NCBI GenBank assembly: GCA_016946835.1
Contig: JACVTC010000093.1
Span: 107,501 to 171,500, forward strand
Reading direction: 5' to 3'
Length of the DNA: 64,000 bases
Source: Neocallimastix lanati (nom. inval.)
Taxonomy: Eukaryota > Neocallimastigomycota > Neocallimastigomycetes > Neocallimastigales > Neocallimastigaceae
Shown here: piece after piece, positions 59,781-64,000 of the stretch
Layout of the letters: every line of letters begins with the position of its first letter
Numbering within the stretch: the first letter of the stretch is position 1
Program-made: the position numbers and the translations under genes
Notes under the pieces: model-generated
Databases searched by the model: none
What the model was told of the DNA's origin: nothing
Seen by the model: only the letters and a program-made list of their open reading frames with translations

Positions 59781-62190
59781 GTTTATTTTTGTACAATTCC
59801 GTTGTCATATTTTTATCGTTATGTTTTAGTTTATTTATTTTAATATTAGAAACATTAAATAATTAGAAATCAAAGGGTTTGGACTTATTTATTAAAGATA
59901 ATTTAATTTAATTTAACCCTTAAGAATTTAACAAAAATACCTTGAAGAAAAATAACGACAACTCGACAAATAATGGAAATATTACACAGTGATTTCCCAT
60001 TAAAATTATATTCATTAGAAAGCCACGGACGAGAACTACAACATATGTTAAAATCAACCTCATTGGACAACTAGAAGACGAGATATTGAACTTTAAATAT
60101 ATTTTAAATATAAAAAATAATTTTATTATTTTAAATAAGACCTTAAATTATTAATTAGAAATTTATATAGATAAAATCTCTGAACTTGAAATTTATATTA
60201 TTAATTTTTATAAATAAATATTGTTAATTAAAAATACAGAATTAGTTATTAGTAATAGTTTTATAATATCTTAAATAAGTTTATAAGTTTTATATATTTT
60301 ATTATAATATAACTTTATTCAATCATTTTCTAAACAATTATACGAAATTCTTTATCATTCTAAAGATTTCCGAAAGAGAATTTTTAATTAGTTTTAATAT
60401 TTTATTTTATGTTATTTTATTTTATTTTATATTAATTTATTATTAAATTAGTTTTAGTATTAAATTGTTTTATGAATAATTATATAGTTATTTTATTAAA
60501 AGATTCTTATCAATATTATTTTATTATTATATTTTATATAGTTTATATATATGTATAAATATATTAAGATTAAAATGTATTATTTACTTATATTGTTAAT
60601 AATTATTTTAGTTTAGTATAAAAAAGATTTGAAATTCCATCCTTTGAATTCTTTGTAAGATTATTAACTAACAAACTTTAAATTAACATAAAGTTAATAC
60701 ATTAATTATAACAATAGTAATTTTTAATATTAATTTTAGTAACTTTTATTCTTATTTAAATATATATTAAATAAAGTTCTAATAAAACATAAATCTTAAA
60801 GATTGAATTCTTAATTATAAAACTCTGTGTGTATTATTTATTAATTAAACTCAATTAAATTGTTATAATTAAAAGAATTTAACCCTTACCAGGAAAGATT
60901 TAACAAGAGTCTTACCTACCTTACCAATAATTTCACAAAAATATTATTAATATTAACTAAATTAAATGATAAATATTAAAATATTAAAATAATTATAAAA
61001 TTAGTTATAATAAATTCGATAAATGTATTGTAATAAAATGAACTTTTATAATATTTAAATAATTTATTATATATTTTATTATTAAATTTTTATTATTAAA
61101 TTTTTATTATTAAATTTTTATTATTAAATCTAATCCAATCAAATAACTATTTTAATTGTATAAAAAGAACAAAGTAGTACAATACATTAGTTCTCTCTCT
61201 TTTTTTCTTACAAATACAACTTTATTATTGTATTATTCTTTTGTTATTTTAGAGTTAAATAATAATTTTAGATAATTAAATTGAAATAAAATTAGTTTAA
61301 ATAATTAAATAAAATTAGTTTAAATAATTAAATCAGAATAGTTAAAATAATAAAATTAGAATAGATTAAATAATAAAAATAAAATAGTTTATTTTAAATA
61401 AATTAAATTAAAAATAATTTGAGTGTTGTTTTAAGTGTTTTAAGATTTTAGTGTTTAATGTTTAGAGTTAATAATTATTGTTGAACAATTAGATTATTTA
61501 GATTAGGTTAAAAATTATTTTTAGTTATTTTACTTTAAATTATTTAATATTTAGATTTTTAAATTAGAATAATAAATTAGAATAATAGAATAGAATATAA
61601 AATTTTCTTTAGTTATTAGAATATATTATTTTATTATTAAAAATCTTCAAGACTGTACCATTTCGATAAAGAATGAAAATTAAAAATTATAAATAATTAT
61701 AAAACGGAATTTAAAAATAATAAATAATTAATTAATAATAAAATAATTAACTTTTAGATTATAAACATTTAAATTATAAGAATATTAAATATTTAAATAA
61801 TGCAAAATTAATAATAATTAGATTAAAATGATATAATATAAACAATATTTGTTTATTTAATAGCTTATTATTAATAATTTAATTTATTGTTTATAAACAG
61901 AGTATTAATATAAAAATTAATATAAAGAGAAATAAAAATTAATAGTTTTAAAAATTGTTCCTAATTAGCCATAATAAAAATTAGATTATATTTTTAATAA
62001 AATAAAATGTATTAATCAATAACTAATTAATTTATTTATTTTAAATCAATAAAATATTTAAATAAAAATTAAAATTACTTTTATTTTTTTTTATTAATTA
62101 GTATATAGTTAAACATGAAAATAAAGACTTTTAGTAAGAAATTACTAAATTAACTTTATTTCCAATATGTTTCATTTTAATACAATACAT
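59781..62190. other. AT-rich DNA, no gene; may hold decayed LTR sequence
   Basis: Nearly all A and T with scattered words such as TTAACCCTTACCAGG (60,890) and a CTCTCTCTTTTTTTC run (61,193). ATTTTTATTATTAA repeats occur at 61,085-61,130. It precedes the copia fragment but shows no coding signal. Confidence 0.5.
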
Positions 62191-63709
62191 ACTTATGGAA
62201 ATTATTTATACAATAAAACTCCTCATCAAATTTCTAATAGCAATATTCCAGATTAATGTTTTTATGATCAAAACAAAGGAAAATTTCATTCTAATTTTAA
62301 TAAATGAATTTTTCTTGGATTTGACGAAAAAACTTATAGTTATTTAATTATGGATTTCAATAATTATAATCTACGTTCCGTCAGAGAAATATTCTGCATT
62401 GAAGATAAACCTGCAAATATTTCTTTATCTAATTCAGCTGCAGATAAAAATGAATACCCAACATTTTTAAAATTTGACTTTAATTTCAGTAAATATTCTA
62501 CAATTAAGAAAGATTTCTATTTCCAAAATAATGGAAATAATTCAGACATTAATAAAAATAACTCAGAAATAATAAAAATAATTCATAAAACAATAAAATT
62601 ATTTCAGACAATAAACCTATAAATAATGACGATATCAAAACTAAACAAAATAATAATTATTATTAAAGAAAATAATAATCCTGACAGTAGAGTTAACAAT
62701 AAGAAAGACAATAATATCAATATTATTTCTAATAATCCTGGAGATAGAAAGGACGATTTCTACTCAGTTGATGGTAATGAAGATGAAAATTTTTCAAAAA
62801 ATGAAAAAAATTTTATTAATAAAAATTTGAACGATTTTGACATAAAAAATGATAGTTCTGAAAAATTTAATATAATTAACCGAAATAATAATAATTTAAA
62901 TTCTGACAATTCTATTAATATGAATCAAAATAATAATAAATTGAGTTCAAAATTTAATATTTATCATAAAAATCTTAATAATCCAAAATTGAATATTCAA
63001 AATAATAAAGATTTAAGTTCACTAAATAATAATAATATATTATCTAATAATCAAAATATTAATAATGAAAATAATTTATATTCAATTTCAAATAATTTAA
63101 TTTTTAACAATATAATATATATAAATCAAAATAATTTTAATTTAAACTCTAATAATTATGATTTAAATAATAATAACAATCCTTCAAGTTCTTCAAATAT
63201 TTATTATAAATCTAATAAAAATCCTTTTATTAATTCTCATTTTTCTCCATTCAAAAGAAAAATATACAAAAATCATTTTTATAATAATAAACATAAACAT
63301 TACAAAATTTTAAATAAAAATAGTAATAAATCAAATATTTTAAATAATAATGATTTTTCAAATAAATTTATTGCTAATAATTACAAATATTCCTTTAAAT
63401 TATTATAATGTAGTAAATTGTAAAGACCACTTAGAATGGGAAAATGCAATTAATGTTGAATTAAATAATTTATATAACAATAAAATTTTCTCATTCGTCA
63501 AATTTGTCCCAAAAAATAAAAATTTAATTTCAACAAAGTGGGTATTTACTAACAAAATTGGTCTGGATAAAGTTGTTAAAAGAAAGACTCTACGATGTCA
63601 TCATGGAAAACAGAATAATCGTCCATTACTTTCTGTAATTGAAGATTTTCTTCGATATTGGTACTTGGGATATTTTGTGGAATGCTATAAGCTAATAACT
63701 TCCATATAA
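62191..63709 (+). pseudogene. Ty1/copia integrase C-terminus, Asn-rich linker and RT start
   Basis: One frame runs from 62,191 to 63,408 with stops near 62,254, 62,305 and 62,620. It starts with a copia integrase end (YNKTPHQ, then IFLGFDEKTYSYLIMDF and RSVREIFCIED). It continues as a 260-codon Asn/Lys/Ser-rich linker. After a frame change near 63,350-63,400 the RT begins (WENAINVELNNLYNNKIFSF, then ISTKWVFTNKI). The RT breaks off before its catalytic core. The linker composition reflects the AT-rich genome. Confidence 0.82.
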
Positions 63710-63718
63710 TAATTAATT

Positions 63719-63796
63719 GCAGCACTCATTGTAATCCTTTTAAAGTTCAGTAGAATAGCGGTACTCGTGGAAATCCTTTTTAAGTTAAGTAGAACA
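63719..63796. repeat. Imperfect 39-bp tandem duplication
   Basis: Two units (63,719-63,757 and 63,758-63,796) share CTC.T.G.AATCCTTTT and AAGTT.AGTAGAA. It lies just past the recognisable copia RT and has no known function. Confidence 0.65.
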
Positions 63797-64000
63797 GCAG
63801 TTCATCTAAGATTGAAATTCCACCAAAAAGGAAACTATTATAGACTTATGAAATTTTCATATCTTAATCTATTATTAAAATACTATTTAAATATTTAAAA
63901 AGTAAACAAAAAAAAAATAAAAACCAAATTATAAAAAAAAAATAAATCTCTTATTATTTAAAAAATTAAATCTTATGTCATACCTTATATTTTCATATCT
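63797..64000. other. AT-rich window end, nothing recognised
   Basis: No coding or RNA signal was found in the last 200 bases. Confidence 0.5.

Overview
The window looks like nuclear DNA of an anaerobic gut fungus (Neocallimastigomycota such as Neocallimastix, Piromyces or Anaeromyces) or a close relative. The non-coding DNA is extremely AT-rich, full of A/T tracts and AT micro- and minisatellites. The only intact host-type genes encode secreted, Thr-rich, Cys-rich carbohydrate-binding proteins: fungal cellulose-binding CBM1 and repeated chitin-binding CBM18. Everything else that codes is retroelement-derived. The organism assignment is inferred from composition and gene type, not from a search.

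Layout. 1-9,000: T-rich tandem repeats, then a collage of broken retroelements: a Ty1/copia integrase piece, a LINE tail, a Ty3/gypsy pol remnant on +, and a LINE carrying a younger nested LINE with a 14-bp target duplication. 9,000-16,950 and 24,060-32,810: a direct segmental duplication. Each copy carries one CBM18 gene on the minus strand (499 and 949 aa) plus about 6 kb of AT-rich upstream DNA. The second gene has expanded by tandem copying of its C-terminal module. 16,930-24,060: a 39-bp tandem array, an old LINE (endonuclease, RT, Zn finger) and a younger 5'-truncated LINE with an 18-bp target duplication. 32,811-36,710: mostly simple AT DNA with one GC-richer island (34,081-34,980). 36,711-40,709: a 1,332-aa secreted protein of fifteen ~82-aa six-Cys repeats ending in a CBM1.

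41,980-42,454: an apparently complete tRNA-derived SINE (Pol III boxes, poly(A) tail, perfect 15-bp target duplication). 45,115-45,690: a minus-strand copia RT/RNase H fragment. 46,635-51,930: a second, degenerate Ty3/gypsy element on +.

53,277-59,780 (minus strand) is the most unusual locus. It holds two small unknown ORFs, a long Gag-Pro frame, an RT and an RNase H, but no integrase. The RNase H is cut in two: its first half lies at one end of the locus and its second half at the other. Together the halves supply all four catalytic acids with almost nothing missing or duplicated. This is what a circular, integrase-less, pararetrovirus-like genome would leave after being opened inside RNase H and captured in the chromosome. 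62,191-63,709: a third copia remnant with an Asn-rich linker.

The host genes do not form a pathway in the bacterial sense. They probably act at the outer surface or in secretion, binding cellulose or chitin. The rest records successive retroelement insertion and decay.
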